A stretch of DNA of 64,000 nt from Ensifer sp. IC4062. GTDB lineage: Bacteria > Pseudomonadota > Alphaproteobacteria > Rhizobiales > Rhizobiaceae. Location of the stretch: positions 31,114 through 95,113 of the forward strand of contig NZ_JADYVD010000030.1 of the NCBI RefSeq assembly GCF_020193575.1, written 5' to 3'. Shown here in pieces: positions 33,948-42,732 of the stretch (positions are counted from its first letter, which is position 1; each line of letters starts with the position of its first letter). Under the pieces are notes generated by a model. That model had not been told where the DNA came from. It did no database searches and saw nothing but the letters and a program-made list of their open reading frames with translations. Both the position numbers and the translations under genes were made by a program.

Positions 33948-35381
33948 ATGCTCGACAGGAGAAAATTCTACATCAACGGTGAGTGGGTCGATCCGATCGA
34001 GGCGAAGGATTTGGAGGTCCTGAATCCGGCGACCGAGCAACCGATCGCCGTGATTTCCATGGGTACCGCGGCCGATATCGACTGCGCCGTTGCCGCGGCG
34101 AAGGAGGCCTTCGCAACATACAGCCAGACCAGCGTGGAAGAGCGTCTGGTACTGCTCGAAAAGCTGCTTTCGATCTACAAGCGCCGCTATGACGAGATGG
34201 CCGCGACGATAACGATGGAATTGGGCGCCCCGGCGACGATGGCGCGGGAACAACAGGCCGATGTCGGCGTCGGTCACCTGCAGGGTTTCATCGACGCGCT
34301 GAAGCGCTTGAAGACGCGTGACCGGCTTCCGAACGGTGACGTCATGCTGCGGGAGCCGATCGGTGTTTGCGGGCTGATCACGCCCTGGAACTGGCCGATC
34401 AACCAGATCGCTCTGAAGGTCGTGCCGGCGCTTGCGACGGGCTGCACCTGCGTGCTGAAGCCCAGTGAATTCACGCCGCTCAACGCCATGCTCTACGCGG
34501 AGATGATCCATGAGGCAGGCTTCCCGGCGGGTGTTTTCAATCTCGTCAACGGCGACGGTGTCAACGCCGGTGCCGCGCTCTCGAAACACCGTGACGTCGA
34601 CATGATGTCGTTCACCGGTTCGACCCGGGCTGGTATCGCCGTCAGCAAGGATGCGGCCGAGACGGTCAAGCGCGTCACGCTGGAACTTGGCGGCAAATCG
34701 CCGAACATCGTCTTTGCCGACGCCGATCTCGAGGAACGCGTCACTGGCAGCATTCTCGAATGCTTCAACAATTCCGGGCAGTCCTGCGACGCGCCGACGC
34801 GCATGCTGGTGGAGCGCGGCGTCTACGACAAGGTGGTGGAGATTGCGAGGCGCGTCGGCGCCGAAGCCAGGGTCGGCGATCCAACAAAAGAGGGATCGCA
34901 CATCGGTCCGCTCGTCAGCCACATCCAATACGGCCGCGTGCAGGCGCTCATTGAGGCGGGTGTCGCCGAAGGCGCCAAATTGCTCGTCGGCGGTGTGGGC
35001 AAGCCGGAAGGCTTCGAGACCGGCTATTTCGTAAAACCGACGATCTTTGCCGACGTCGACAACACCATGCGCATCGCGCGCGAAGAAGTGTTCGGTCCGG
35101 TGCTCGCGATCATGCCCTTCGATACGGAAGAGGAAGCGATCCGGATCGCCAACGACACCAATTACGGGCTGGCAGCCTATGTCCAGACGGGGGACCCGAA
35201 GCGGGCGGAACGTGTCGCCGCAAGGCTGCGCGCCGGCATGGTCCACATCAACGGTGGTCCGCACCGCTACGGCAGCCCCTTCGGCGGCTACAAGCAGTCC
35301 GGCAATGGCCGTGAAGGCGGCCTGTTCGGTCTTGAGGATTTCCTCGAAGTGAAGACTGTTCACGTTCCAGACGCGGCCTGA
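33948..35381 (+). CDS. Aldehyde dehydrogenase (NAD(P)+)
   Basis: 477 residues from the ATG at 33948, which has the strong ribosome site GGGAAGGAGGAG. The NAD site is in ITPWNWPINQIALK, with SFTGSTRAG for the Rossmann turn; the general base Glu is in LELGGKSPN and the nucleophile Cys is in NNSGQSCDAP. It would oxidise an aldehyde to an acid. Given the puuA/puuB-like genes upstream, gamma-glutamyl-aminobutyraldehyde or a similar amino-aldehyde is a reasonable substrate (PuuC role), but this family also accepts unrelated aldehydes, and a 600-base gap plus a small gene separate it from puuB. Confidence 0.88.
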   Translation: MLDRRKFYINGEWVDPIEAKDLEVLNPATEQPIAVISMGTAADIDCAVAAAKEAFATYSQTSVEERLVLLEKLLSIYKRRYDEMAATITMELGAPATMAREQQADVGVGHLQGFIDALKRLKTRDRLPNGDVMLREPIGVCGLITPWNWPINQIALKVVPALATGCTCVLKPSEFTPLNAMLYAEMIHEAGFPAGVFNLVNGDGVNAGAALSKHRDVDMMSFTGSTRAGIAVSKDAAETVKRVTLELGGKSPNIVFADADLEERVTGSILECFNNSGQSCDAPTRMLVERGVYDKVVEIARRVGAEARVGDPTKEGSHIGPLVSHIQYGRVQALIEAGVAEGAKLLVGGVGKPEGFETGYFVKPTIFADVDNTMRIAREEVFGPVLAIMPFDTEEEAIRIANDTNYGLAAYVQTGDPKRAERVAARLRAGMVHINGGPHRYGSPFGGYKQSGNGREGGLFGLEDFLEVKTVHVPDAA

Positions 35382-35399
35382 TCCCCTCCCATGACATTC

Positions 35400-35424
35400 A
35401 GCCGGTCCCGCCGGCTGAATTTTT
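35400..35424 (+). terminator. Rho-independent terminator after the aldehyde dehydrogenase
   Basis: AGCCGG and CCGGCT pair across a 5-base loop and are followed by GAATTTTT. It lies 19 bases past the stop and closes the MBL-hydrolase/dehydrogenase unit. Confidence 0.75.
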
Positions 35425-35487
35425 GTCGCTAAATTAGCGGTTATCGGCTGTTGTCGGCCGGTGGGTTCTGATAGCCGAGATCGCGGG

Positions 35488-36432
35488 ATGCCATTGATCC
35501 TGCGGCACCCATCATCAGTTGACCCCCCTCTGGACTTCGCCGTGACCCAAGCCGCCGCTTCCGTTTCTTCCCGCAACTCGATTGCAATGACAGCGCTGCT
35601 GATCGGGGGTGCCGCCATCGGCGGATCGCCGATCTTCGTTCGGCTTTCGGAAGTCGGCCCGATGGCGACCGCGTTCTGGCGCGTCGCTCTGGCGCTGATC
35701 CCGCTTGTCGCTTGGTCGTGGTTGCGCAACGGGCCGGCGGACGACAGGCGGCCGCAGCGATTTGCCGATTATGCAATGCTCATCCTGCCCGGCGTTTTTC
35801 TCGCGATCGACCTTGCCGCCTGGCACCTCGCGCTGACCATGACGTCGGTTGCGAATGCGACGCTGCTCGCAAACCTTGCGCCGGTCTTCGTCACGCTCGC
35901 GGGCTGGGCGCTGTTTCGGGTGCCGGTCAGCGGCGTCTTTGTTGCCGGGCTCGCCACAGCGATCGCCGGCGTCGTGATCCTGAAGGGCGGGCCGGCAGCG
36001 CTCGCCGGCGGTGACGTCCTCGGCGACGGCATCGCGGTCGTCGCCGCTATGTTCTACGCGGGCTATATTCTTGCGATCGGCAAATTGCGGAGCCGCTTCG
36101 ATACCAACCGGATCATGATCTGGAGTACGGCCTCCGCCGCCATTTGCATGCTGCCGATGACGCTTGTCGCCGAACCCTCGCTCTTCCCGGCAAGTGCCTT
36201 CGGATGGGCGATGGTCTTCGGTCTCGCCTTCGTCAGCCATGCGGGCGGGCAGGTGGCGATCACCTATGCGCTCGCCTACTTGCCGGCCGCCTTTTCCTCA
36301 TTGACGCTGCTCCTGCAGCCGGTTGTGGCGGCAATCCTCGCCTGGGTGCTGCTTAGCGAACCGGTGGGCCTCGCCCAGGCGATCGGCGGCGCGATCGTGC
36401 TCGTTGGCATCCTGATCGCCCGCCGCGGGTGA
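35488..36432 (+). CDS. DMT-superfamily (EamA) transporter
   Basis: 314 residues from ATG 35488; the same frame is open from a GTG at 35461. Ten hydrophobic segments fall in two EamA repeats (about 25-145 and 165-300), with the hallmark APVFVTLAGW near residue 125 and LLLQPVVAAILAWVLLSEP in the second repeat. These proteins export amino acids and metabolites across the inner membrane. It is convergent with the aminotransferase gene, 9 bases apart, and its substrate is unknown. Confidence 0.85.
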   Translation: MPLILRHPSSVDPPLDFAVTQAAASVSSRNSIAMTALLIGGAAIGGSPIFVRLSEVGPMATAFWRVALALIPLVAWSWLRNGPADDRRPQRFADYAMLILPGVFLAIDLAAWHLALTMTSVANATLLANLAPVFVTLAGWALFRVPVSGVFVAGLATAIAGVVILKGGPAALAGGDVLGDGIAVVAAMFYAGYILAIGKLRSRFDTNRIMIWSTASAAICMLPMTLVAEPSLFPASAFGWAMVFGLAFVSHAGGQVAITYALAYLPAAFSSLTLLLQPVVAAILAWVLLSEPVGLAQAIGGAIVLVGILIARRG

Positions 36433-36441
36433 CTTGCTTGC

Positions 36442-37620
36442 TCAGATGCCGGGCAGCTCGAAGCCCGCGAGGCGTTCTTCGAGCCTGCGGATCGTCGCGA
36501 CATCGGCATTAGCGAAGGCAAAGCGCAGGTAGTTTTCCTGGCCCTCGCCGAAATAGTCGCCCGGCAGGCAGACCACACCGGCAAGCTTCGCCAGTTTCTC
36601 GGCAACGAACTGCGAATCGATATCGGGGAAGGGGTGGCGGATATAGGCGAAATAAGCCCCGACCGCCTGCAGCTTCCATTTCGGCAGCCGGCTCATGACG
36701 TCCTTGAGAGCGTCGGCGCGTGCGGCGATTTCAACACGGTTTGCAAGCCGCCAGTCTGCGAGGGCCGGAATGGCCTTCGCGACTGCGGCCTGCGCAGCGC
36801 GCGGAGCACAGATCTGCAGGTTATCCATGACCTTGGTGATCTGTTCGACGAGCGCCGGACCGGCGGTGATCGCGCCGAGGCGGTGGCCAGGAATGCAGAA
36901 GGATTTTGAAAAGCTGTAGAGGCCGATGAAGCTGTCATCCCAGCCCTTTGCCTGAAGCAGGCCGTGCGGCGCGACGTCCGCCGACGGCAGGAAGTCGCGA
37001 TAGGTCTCGTCGAGGATCAGCCAGGTGTTGTTCTTGCGGCAAGCTTCATGGATGCGCTCGAGCAAATCCGACGGATAGACGGCACCGGTCGGATTGTTCG
37101 GCGAGACGAGGGCCAGCGCGCGAATGCCCGGCCGAAGCGCTGAGGCGATCTCTTCGACTTCCGGCAGGAAGCCGGCGCCGGCGTCGCAGGGCACCAGCTC
37201 GACATTGATGCCGAGCATCGCCAGCGTCGTCTCCTGATTGAAATAATAGGGGTTGGTCATCAACACCGTGTCGCCGGCGCCGGCAATTGCCATGACGGCA
37301 CACATGAATGCCTGGTTGCAGCCTGAGGTGATGTGAATGTTGTCGGCGGTGATCGCCGCACCATAGAGATCGGCGACATGGGCGGCATAGGCCGCGCGCA
37401 ATTCCGCCTCGCCCTCGATCGCACCGTAACCGGTATAGGCGGTCGACGCGGATGCCTCGCCGAGCCATTTCAGCATGTCCGGATGCGCGGGATAGCCCGG
37501 CACCGCCTGCGAAAGATCGATCAGCGGGCCTCTTGCCCCGTCATATGCCTTCGCCCAGGCGAGCACGGAGGGAACCGGCGGCGGCCAGAGCTTTTCGACC
37601 AGGGGATTGAAATGCGGCAT
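36442..37620 (-). CDS. PLP-dependent aminotransferase, class I/II
   Basis: 392-residue fold type I aminotransferase. The PLP lysine is in GLYSFSKSFCIPGHRLG, the cofactor contacts include SGCNQAF and LVSPNNPTG, and the substrate-carboxylate Arg is in YLRFAFAN. It lies 72 bases after the LysR gene on the same strand and near the ureohydrolase. If that enzyme acts on 4-guanidinobutyrate, this could be an arginine or GABA-type transaminase of the same route. The family alone gives only an amino-acid:2-oxoacid transfer. Confidence 0.83.
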   Translation of the reverse strand: MPHFNPLVEKLWPPPVPSVLAWAKAYDGARGPLIDLSQAVPGYPAHPDMLKWLGEASASTAYTGYGAIEGEAELRAAYAAHVADLYGAAITADNIHITSGCNQAFMCAVMAIAGAGDTVLMTNPYYFNQETTLAMLGINVELVPCDAGAGFLPEVEEIASALRPGIRALALVSPNNPTGAVYPSDLLERIHEACRKNNTWLILDETYRDFLPSADVAPHGLLQAKGWDDSFIGLYSFSKSFCIPGHRLGAITAGPALVEQITKVMDNLQICAPRAAQAAVAKAIPALADWRLANRVEIAARADALKDVMSRLPKWKLQAVGAYFAYIRHPFPDIDSQFVAEKLAKLAGVVCLPGDYFGEGQENYLRFAFANADVATIRRLEERLAGFELPGI

Positions 37621-37692
37621 TTGAACCTTCCTGTTGCTGGTAAGCGGGGACGAAGGGCTGGCGGAGAATTGCGGCAGGCCCTGGATCCCGTT

Positions 37693-38736
37693 CTATGATT
37701 TGGCCTTGCGTTTCTGGGGACGTTCCGGGCGACGGTTGCGCGTCGGAGACGAGACGGGTTGAAAGCCGTTCGCCGTCGACTTTTGTGCAATTTCCGGCTT
37801 CGATATGCGGCTGCGAATGATCGTGCGCGCGGAGATCTGCAACTCCGGCATCGGGTCGCTCTCAAGGGCGGCGAACAACCAGTCGATGAAGACGCGGACG
37901 ATCGGCGCGGCGCGGATTTCGTTGCGGCAGGCGACGAAGAAGGCGTCGTTGGCCGGCACCGTCAGATCGAAGGGAGCAATCAACTCGCCGCGCGCGATCA
38001 GGCTTCCCGCCGTGATCGTGTCGCCGAGCGCCACGCCCTGGTTGTGCAAAGCCGCCTCGGTCGAAAGCCGTGCGTCGCTCATGAAATGCTGGCGACCGCG
38101 CTGCAGATCGATCGCGTCGGCGGCGGCCAGCCAGGTGTTCCACTCGCGGCCGTCGTCGCCGTGAAGCATCACGTGGTCGCGAAGATCGCGCACGGAGCGC
38201 AGCGGCCGCATGTTGAGGAGCGTGGGGCTGACGACCGGGAAAAGCTCGAGGCGGCTCCAGAGTTTCGCCCAACAGTCGTTCCAATTGCCATCGCCGTAGA
38301 GCAGGCAGATATCCACATCCGGGGAATGGAGATGTGCCGCATCATTGGAGGCGATCAGCGTCAGCCTGACGTCCGGGAACTGTTCGGTGAACTGGTGCAG
38401 GCGTGGGATCATCCAGAACGAGAGCAGCGCCGGGACGCAGGTGATCCTGAGCTCCCCGCTTGTCGCTGGACGGGTCATGGCGGCGGTGGCGGCCGCGATC
38501 TCGGCGAAGGCATGGGTGACTGCCGGCAGCAGCAAGGCCCCTTGCGGGGTCAGCCTCAGCCGTTTGCCGCCGCGTTCAAATAAAGTGGCGTTGAACGATA
38601 GTTCGAGCGCCCGGATCTGATGGCTGACCGCACCGTGGGTGACGTTGAGCTCGCGCGCCGCAGCCGAAACGGAGCCACGCCGGGCGGTTGCCTCGAAGGC
38701 ACGCAGCGGATTGAGGGGAGGCAGGCGGCTCGACAA
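37693..38736 (-). CDS. LysR-family transcriptional regulator (GcvA-like)
   Basis: 347 residues from a TTG at 38736, chosen because CGGAG sits six bases upstream and homologues begin with xSRLPPLNPLRAFEA. The winged helix covers 8-66 (RRGSVSAAARELNVTHGAVSHQIRALE). The effector domain follows from about residue 90, and a basic, low-complexity tail (SRTRNRRPERPQKRKAKS-like) ends the protein. It is divergent from the ureohydrolase gene, so it probably activates it; GbuR of Pseudomonas, a LysR protein, does this for guanidinobutyrase. A TGTGA-N7-TCACA element lies between the genes. Confidence 0.86.
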   Translation of the reverse strand: MSSRLPPLNPLRAFEATARRGSVSAAARELNVTHGAVSHQIRALELSFNATLFERGGKRLRLTPQGALLLPAVTHAFAEIAAATAAMTRPATSGELRITCVPALLSFWMIPRLHQFTEQFPDVRLTLIASNDAAHLHSPDVDICLLYGDGNWNDCWAKLWSRLELFPVVSPTLLNMRPLRSVRDLRDHVMLHGDDGREWNTWLAAADAIDLQRGRQHFMSDARLSTEAALHNQGVALGDTITAGSLIARGELIAPFDLTVPANDAFFVACRNEIRAAPIVRVFIDWLFAALESDPMPELQISARTIIRSRISKPEIAQKSTANGFQPVSSPTRNRRPERPQKRKAKS

Positions 38737-38763
38737 ATGGGCTCCGGAAAGGCGAGGCAAGAA

Positions 38764-38780
38764 TGTGAATTTTTCTCACA
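38764..38780. promoter_or_regulatory. Candidate LysR-type site (TGTGA-N7-TCACA)
   Basis: TGTGA at 38764-38768 and TCACA at 38776-38780 form a perfect 5-base inverted repeat of the T-N11-A class bound by LysR regulators. It lies just upstream of the LysR start and 172 bases from the ureohydrolase start. Confidence 0.5.
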
Positions 38781-38951
38781 CGAAACGCTATAACAATGTC
38801 AATTGATTTTCCAGCGGAATTGTCTCCTAATATGCGCCAACAAAGGCAAAGCCTGGGGAACATGACGGCGCCAGTCCAACCGGCGAAAACCGCGGATCGA
38901 GATTTGCGGCGCGTCCGCGCACACCCAGGGCACAAGATGGAGGTTCGGCGC

Positions 38952-40013
38952 ATGGCCTGGGATGAACAGAAGCTCAACGAATTGAAGGCGAAGTATGGCG
39001 AAAGCCACGGCGGCGAGCTCTTCGATCCGACCTTTCGCAAGGTCGCCGATAAGATCTTCACCAAGAGCGGCACGCGGCTGGCGCCCTATTCCGGCATCCC
39101 GACGTTCCTGGCCGCGCCCTACATGCCCATCGACGCCGAAAACCCGGATCTCGGCAATCTCCAGGTGGCGATCGTCGGCATACCGATGGATCTCGGTGTC
39201 ACCAACCGCCCGGGCTCCCGTTTCGGACCGCGGGCGCTTCGTGCAATCGAGCGCATTGGTCCTTATAACCATGTGCTCGGCTGCGCACCTGTCCACGATC
39301 TCCGGGTGGCCGATATCGGCGACGTTGCCTTCCAAAGCCGCTATCGGCTGGAACTCAGTCATGAAGATATCGAAAAGCGCATTAACCAGATCGTCGATGC
39401 CGGCGTCCTGCCGTTGTCGGTTGGCGGTGATCATTCGATCACCCATCCGATCCTGAAGGCAGTCGGCAAGAAGCGTCCGGTCGGCATGATTCATATCGAT
39501 GCCCATTGCGACACCGGCGGCGCCTACGATCTCACCAAGTTCCATCACGGCGGGCCCTTCCGTAACGCGGTTCTCGACGGCGTGCTCGACCCGACCCGCG
39601 TCGTGCAGATCGGCATCCGCGGCTCGGCCGAATATCTCTGGGAGTTCTCTTACGAGTCCGGCATGACGGTCATCCACGCCGAGGAAGTTACAGGCCTCGG
39701 CATCCCGGCTATCATCGAAAAGGCGAAGAAGATCGTTGGCGATGGTCCGACTTACCTCTCCTTCGACATCGACAGCCTTGACCCGAGTTTCGCGCCGGGC
39801 ACCGGCACGCCGGAAGTCGGTGGGCTTACGACCCGTGAGGTCCTTGAACTCATTCGCGGGCTCAAGGGCATCAATCTCGTCGGCGGCGACGTCGTCGAGG
39901 TCGCCCCTCAGTATGACGCGACGACCAATACCGCGCATGCCGGCGCGCAGGTGCTTTTCGAGATCCTGAGCCTGATGGTTTTCAGCCCAGCGATCACCGG
40001 CAAGGCCGGCTGA
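38952..40013 (+). CDS. Agmatinase-family ureohydrolase (agmatinase or guanidinobutyrase)
   Basis: 353 residues from the ATG at 38952, with GGAGG eight bases upstream; an upstream in-frame stretch to 38796 is not protein-like. The binuclear manganese ligands are complete: His in GGDHSITHP, Asp/His/Asp in HIDAHCDTG, and two Asp in SFDIDSLDPSFAPGTGTPE. It releases urea from a guanidino compound. Agmatine gives putrescine, which the neighbouring PuuA-like ligase could use. The LysR gene beside it also fits 4-guanidinobutyrate. The choice needs an assay or close phylogeny. Confidence 0.83.
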   Translation: MAWDEQKLNELKAKYGESHGGELFDPTFRKVADKIFTKSGTRLAPYSGIPTFLAAPYMPIDAENPDLGNLQVAIVGIPMDLGVTNRPGSRFGPRALRAIERIGPYNHVLGCAPVHDLRVADIGDVAFQSRYRLELSHEDIEKRINQIVDAGVLPLSVGGDHSITHPILKAVGKKRPVGMIHIDAHCDTGGAYDLTKFHHGGPFRNAVLDGVLDPTRVVQIGIRGSAEYLWEFSYESGMTVIHAEEVTGLGIPAIIEKAKKIVGDGPTYLSFDIDSLDPSFAPGTGTPEVGGLTTREVLELIRGLKGINLVGGDVVEVAPQYDATTNTAHAGAQVLFEILSLMVFSPAITGKAG

Positions 40014-40380
40014 CACGTTCGAGATCGCCCGGCCGCCGAACTGGAAGCGGCGGCCGGGCGAGAGCCGAAGAAGCAAACTTCCAGGCTGGGGAACACGATG
40101 AAGCCTTTTCTGAAATCGAAGCAGACCGCTCTTACGGGCTCATGAGCAGCGGTCGTGTGCGAGGCGCTTCTCAGAATGGCCAATGCAGTCGATAATGCCG
40201 GAATTACAATTTTTTCCGCCGCGGATCGGCTGATTGCTAGCTGCTCGCGCCTCGCCATGCGCTGCTCCAATAGAGGCTATCGCGCCGGCAAGAAATGATG
40301 GCGGAGCGAGCCGAAAAGATGCAGGGAATCAACTACAACAGGGAACGCGGCGGCTGCCGCCAAAACAAAGGAGACATGCA
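40014..40380. other. Gap before the polyamine-type binding protein
   Basis: 367 bases without a gene I can support. GCCCGGCCGCC (40027-40037) pairs perfectly with GGCGGCCGGGC (40049-40059), a strong 11-base stem without a T tract, likely the end or stabilising structure of the ureohydrolase transcript. The remaining sequence to 40370 should contain the promoter of the transporter operon, but no clear motif was found. Confidence 0.55.
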
Positions 40381-41460
40381 ATGAACATCACTTCCATCAA
40401 GCGCCGCACGCTGCTGGGGGCGGGGCTTGCCGGTGCATCGATGCTGGCGATGCCGGCGGTGCTGAGAGCGCAGGACAAGTCGTTGAAAGTCGGCGTCTAC
40501 GGCGGCTACTTCAAAGATTCGTTCGACAAGAACATTTTCCCGGACTTCACCAAGGCGACGGGTATCGCGATCGAGTCGGTCGCCGAGCCGACCGGTGAGG
40601 CCTGGCTGGTGCAGTTGGAACAGGCCGCTCGTGCCGGCCAGGCTCCGGCGGATGTCTCAATGATGTCGCAGGTGGCGATGCTCAAGGGTCAGGCGACCGA
40701 ACTCTGGACGCCGCTCGACATGTCGAAGATCAAGAATGGCTCGCACCTGCTCGACCGCTTCGTCAACAAGTATCCGGACGGCCGCGTCGCGGGCATCGGA
40801 GCCGTTTCCTGGTACATCACACTCGTCACCAACACGGATGTCTACAAGGAAGCGCCGACCTCGTGGACCGCCTTCTGGGATCCGGCAAATGCCGACAAGC
40901 TCGGGCTGCTCGCGCTCGTCTCCAACTCCTTCCTCCTCGAGGTGACCGCCAAGACCTTCATGGGTGGCACCAATGCGCTTGACACGGAGGAGGGCATCCT
41001 CAAGGCATTCGAGAAGCTCGCGGAAGTGAAGCCGAATGTTCGGCTCTGGTATCGCGACGAGGCGCAGTTCGAACAGGCGCTGAAGTCGGGTGAAATTCCG
41101 ATGGGCCAGTATTATCACGACGTGACCGGTCTCGCGGCCGCCGATGGCCATCCGGTACGCTCCACCTTCCCGAAGGAAGGCGGAATCCAGGATTCCGGCT
41201 GCTGGGCGCTGTCGCGCGCTTCGCAGAAATCGGAGGAGGCGCATATTTTCATCGACTATATGTGCCAGCCGTCGATTCAGGCGACACTGTCGCGCAAGGT
41301 TGGCACCTCTCCGACGGTCAAGCGCGAGTCGACTGACCTGACGGACAAGGAGTTTGCAGCCGTTTCGTCGGACATCGAGCCGATCATCCCGCGCTACGAT
41401 CTCTATCAGACCAAGTCGGATTGGCTGAACCAGAAGTGGACGGAGCTGATCGTCGGCTGA
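40381..41460 (+). CDS. Polyamine-type ABC transporter substrate-binding protein (PotD/PotF-like)
   Basis: 359 residues from the ATG at 40381, with AAAGGAGAC upstream. The leader contains twin arginines (IKRRTLLGAGLAGASMLAMPAVLRA), so Tat export is possible. The mature part begins QDKSLKVGVYGGYF and has the KATGIAIESVAEPTGEA and MGQYYHDVTGLAA regions of PotD/PotF-like family proteins. With the ATPase and two permeases downstream it forms a complete importer. A polyamine or agmatine-like ligand is inferred from the family and from the neighbouring ureohydrolase, nitrilase and glutamyl-amine genes. Confidence 0.84.
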   Translation: MNITSIKRRTLLGAGLAGASMLAMPAVLRAQDKSLKVGVYGGYFKDSFDKNIFPDFTKATGIAIESVAEPTGEAWLVQLEQAARAGQAPADVSMMSQVAMLKGQATELWTPLDMSKIKNGSHLLDRFVNKYPDGRVAGIGAVSWYITLVTNTDVYKEAPTSWTAFWDPANADKLGLLALVSNSFLLEVTAKTFMGGTNALDTEEGILKAFEKLAEVKPNVRLWYRDEAQFEQALKSGEIPMGQYYHDVTGLAAADGHPVRSTFPKEGGIQDSGCWALSRASQKSEEAHIFIDYMCQPSIQATLSRKVGTSPTVKRESTDLTDKEFAAVSSDIEPIIPRYDLYQTKSDWLNQKWTELIVG

Positions 41461-41472
41461 TCGCCAATGAGC

Positions 41473-41504
41473 ATCGACCTCCCGTCAGCGAGCGGGAGGT
41501 CGAT
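41473..41504 (+). promoter_or_regulatory. Strong hairpin between binding-protein and ATPase genes
   Basis: ATCGACCTCCCG (41473-41484) pairs perfectly with CGGGAGGTCGAT (41493-41504) across an 8-base loop, 12 bases after the binding-protein stop. There is no T tract, so it probably stabilises the upstream message and lets the binding protein be made in excess over the membrane parts. Confidence 0.6.
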
Positions 41505-41515
41505 GTTGAAACACT

Positions 41516-41556
41516 GAGCGGAATGCGGGCGGAAAACCGTTCCTCTATTCGCGCTC
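41516..41556. repeat. Rhizobial palindromic repeat with GGCGGAAAACCG core
   Basis: GAGCGGAATGCGGGCGGAAAACCG, then CTATTCGCGCTC; the core matches the repeats at 3378-3431 and 13854-13898. It lies beside the RIME1-like copy at 41584, so this gap is itself a mosaic of two repeat families. Confidence 0.6.
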
Positions 41557-41583
41557 CATGAATCATCTGCGCATGAGGCGCTA

Positions 41584-41683
41584 CTGCATGGTTCCTCGGG
41601 AATCGATTTGGGGATAAAACCATACAGCAATTCAAAGCGATGCAGCGACCTTTGTGCGCCTGAAAGACGCACGGCGCCGCAGG
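41584..41683 (+). repeat. Full-length RIME1-like mosaic repeat
   Basis: Two palindromes in the same order and orientation as 403-505: CTGCATGGTTCC..CATACAG, then AATTCAAAGCGATGCAGCGACC with a stem ending GACGCACGGCGCCGCAGG. It ends 11 bases before the ATPase start codon at 41695, so it occupies the leader of that coding region inside the operon. Confidence 0.75.
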
Positions 41684-41694
41684 ACGGGAAATAT

Positions 41695-42732
41695 ATGTCG
41701 GGACTTGCCCTTCAGAACGTCGTCAAAGAATTCGGCTCCTTCAGGGCCGTAAACAATGTCGAGCTCACGGTGCCGCACGGTACGTTCGTTTGCATGCTCG
41801 GCCCCTCGGGCTGCGGCAAGACGACGTTGCTGCGCATGATCGCCGGGCTTGATCTGCCGACGGGAGGTGCGATCCGTCTCGACGGCGAAGACATCACCCG
41901 CGTGCCGACGCATAAGCGCAATCTCGGCATGGTGTTCCAGTCGCTGGCGCTTTTCCCGCACCTGACCGTCGGCGAAAACATCGCCTATCCCTTGCGCATC
42001 CGCAAGGCACCGAAGGAGGACCAGAAACGGCGGGTCGAGGAACTGTTGTCGATGATCCATCTTGCCGGCTATGCGGACCGGCCAGTCTCCAAACTTTCCG
42101 GCGGTCAGCGCCAGCGTGTTGCAATCGCCCGTGCCCTGGCAATCTCGCCGAAACTTTTCCTGCTCGACGAGCCGCTTTCGGCGCTCGACGCGAAGCTGCG
42201 GGAGGCGATGCAGGTAGAACTGCGTCAGTTGCAGCAGCAACTCGGGATTACGACAATCGTCGTTACGCACGACCAGCGCGAAGCGATGACGATGGCCGAT
42301 ACGGTCGTTGTCATGAATGGCGGAGAAATCCGCCAGGCGGCATCGCCGATTGAAATCTACCGTCGGCCGGCGGACAGTTTCGTCGCGGACTTCATCGGAC
42401 AGACCAACCTGATCGAGGCCGAAGCAGACACCCAGGGCCAGGTTTCCGTGCTCGGCCAGCCCGTTCCGGGTCTCGCTTTGCCCGCCGGCGCGGCAAAGGC
42501 GACACTTTCAATTCGTCCCGAGGACGTGCACCTGACGGCACCCGTGGCCGGTGCGATTTCCGGCACAGTCACCTTCGTGCGTGATCTCGGCGGAACGATC
42601 GAAACGTTTGTCGACGTCGCCGGCCGCCAGATCGTCGCCGTTTCCACGCCGCGCCAGCGGCCGGACGTCACCGTCGGCCAGCAGGTCGGCGTCGCGCTCA
42701 CTCCGGACGTTTGCGTGGTGCTCAGGAAATGA
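41695..42732 (+). CDS. Polyamine-type ABC transporter ATP-binding protein (PotA/PotG-like)
   Basis: 345 residues: an ABC domain (1-235) and a C-terminal TOBE domain (about 270-340, with LSIRPEDVHL). Walker A is GPSGCGKTT near residue 37, the signature is LSGGQRQ near 137, and Walker B is LFLLDEPLSALD. An upstream in-frame stretch from 41608 is RIME repeat DNA and is rejected. The stop overlaps the first permease start by 4 bases. It would drive uptake of the ligand captured by the protein at 40381-41460. Confidence 0.88.
   Translation: MSGLALQNVVKEFGSFRAVNNVELTVPHGTFVCMLGPSGCGKTTLLRMIAGLDLPTGGAIRLDGEDITRVPTHKRNLGMVFQSLALFPHLTVGENIAYPLRIRKAPKEDQKRRVEELLSMIHLAGYADRPVSKLSGGQRQRVAIARALAISPKLFLLDEPLSALDAKLREAMQVELRQLQQQLGITTIVVTHDQREAMTMADTVVVMNGGEIRQAASPIEIYRRPADSFVADFIGQTNLIEAEADTQGQVSVLGQPVPGLALPAGAAKATLSIRPEDVHLTAPVAGAISGTVTFVRDLGGTIETFVDVAGRQIVAVSTPRQRPDVTVGQQVGVALTPDVCVVLRK

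Noticed and set aside
33894..35729. Open frame of 611 codons on the minus strand
   Set aside because: It lies antisense to the aldehyde dehydrogenase, whose motifs are complete. The minus-strand product is Arg/His/Asp-rich with no domain, as expected of a mirror frame in GC-rich DNA.
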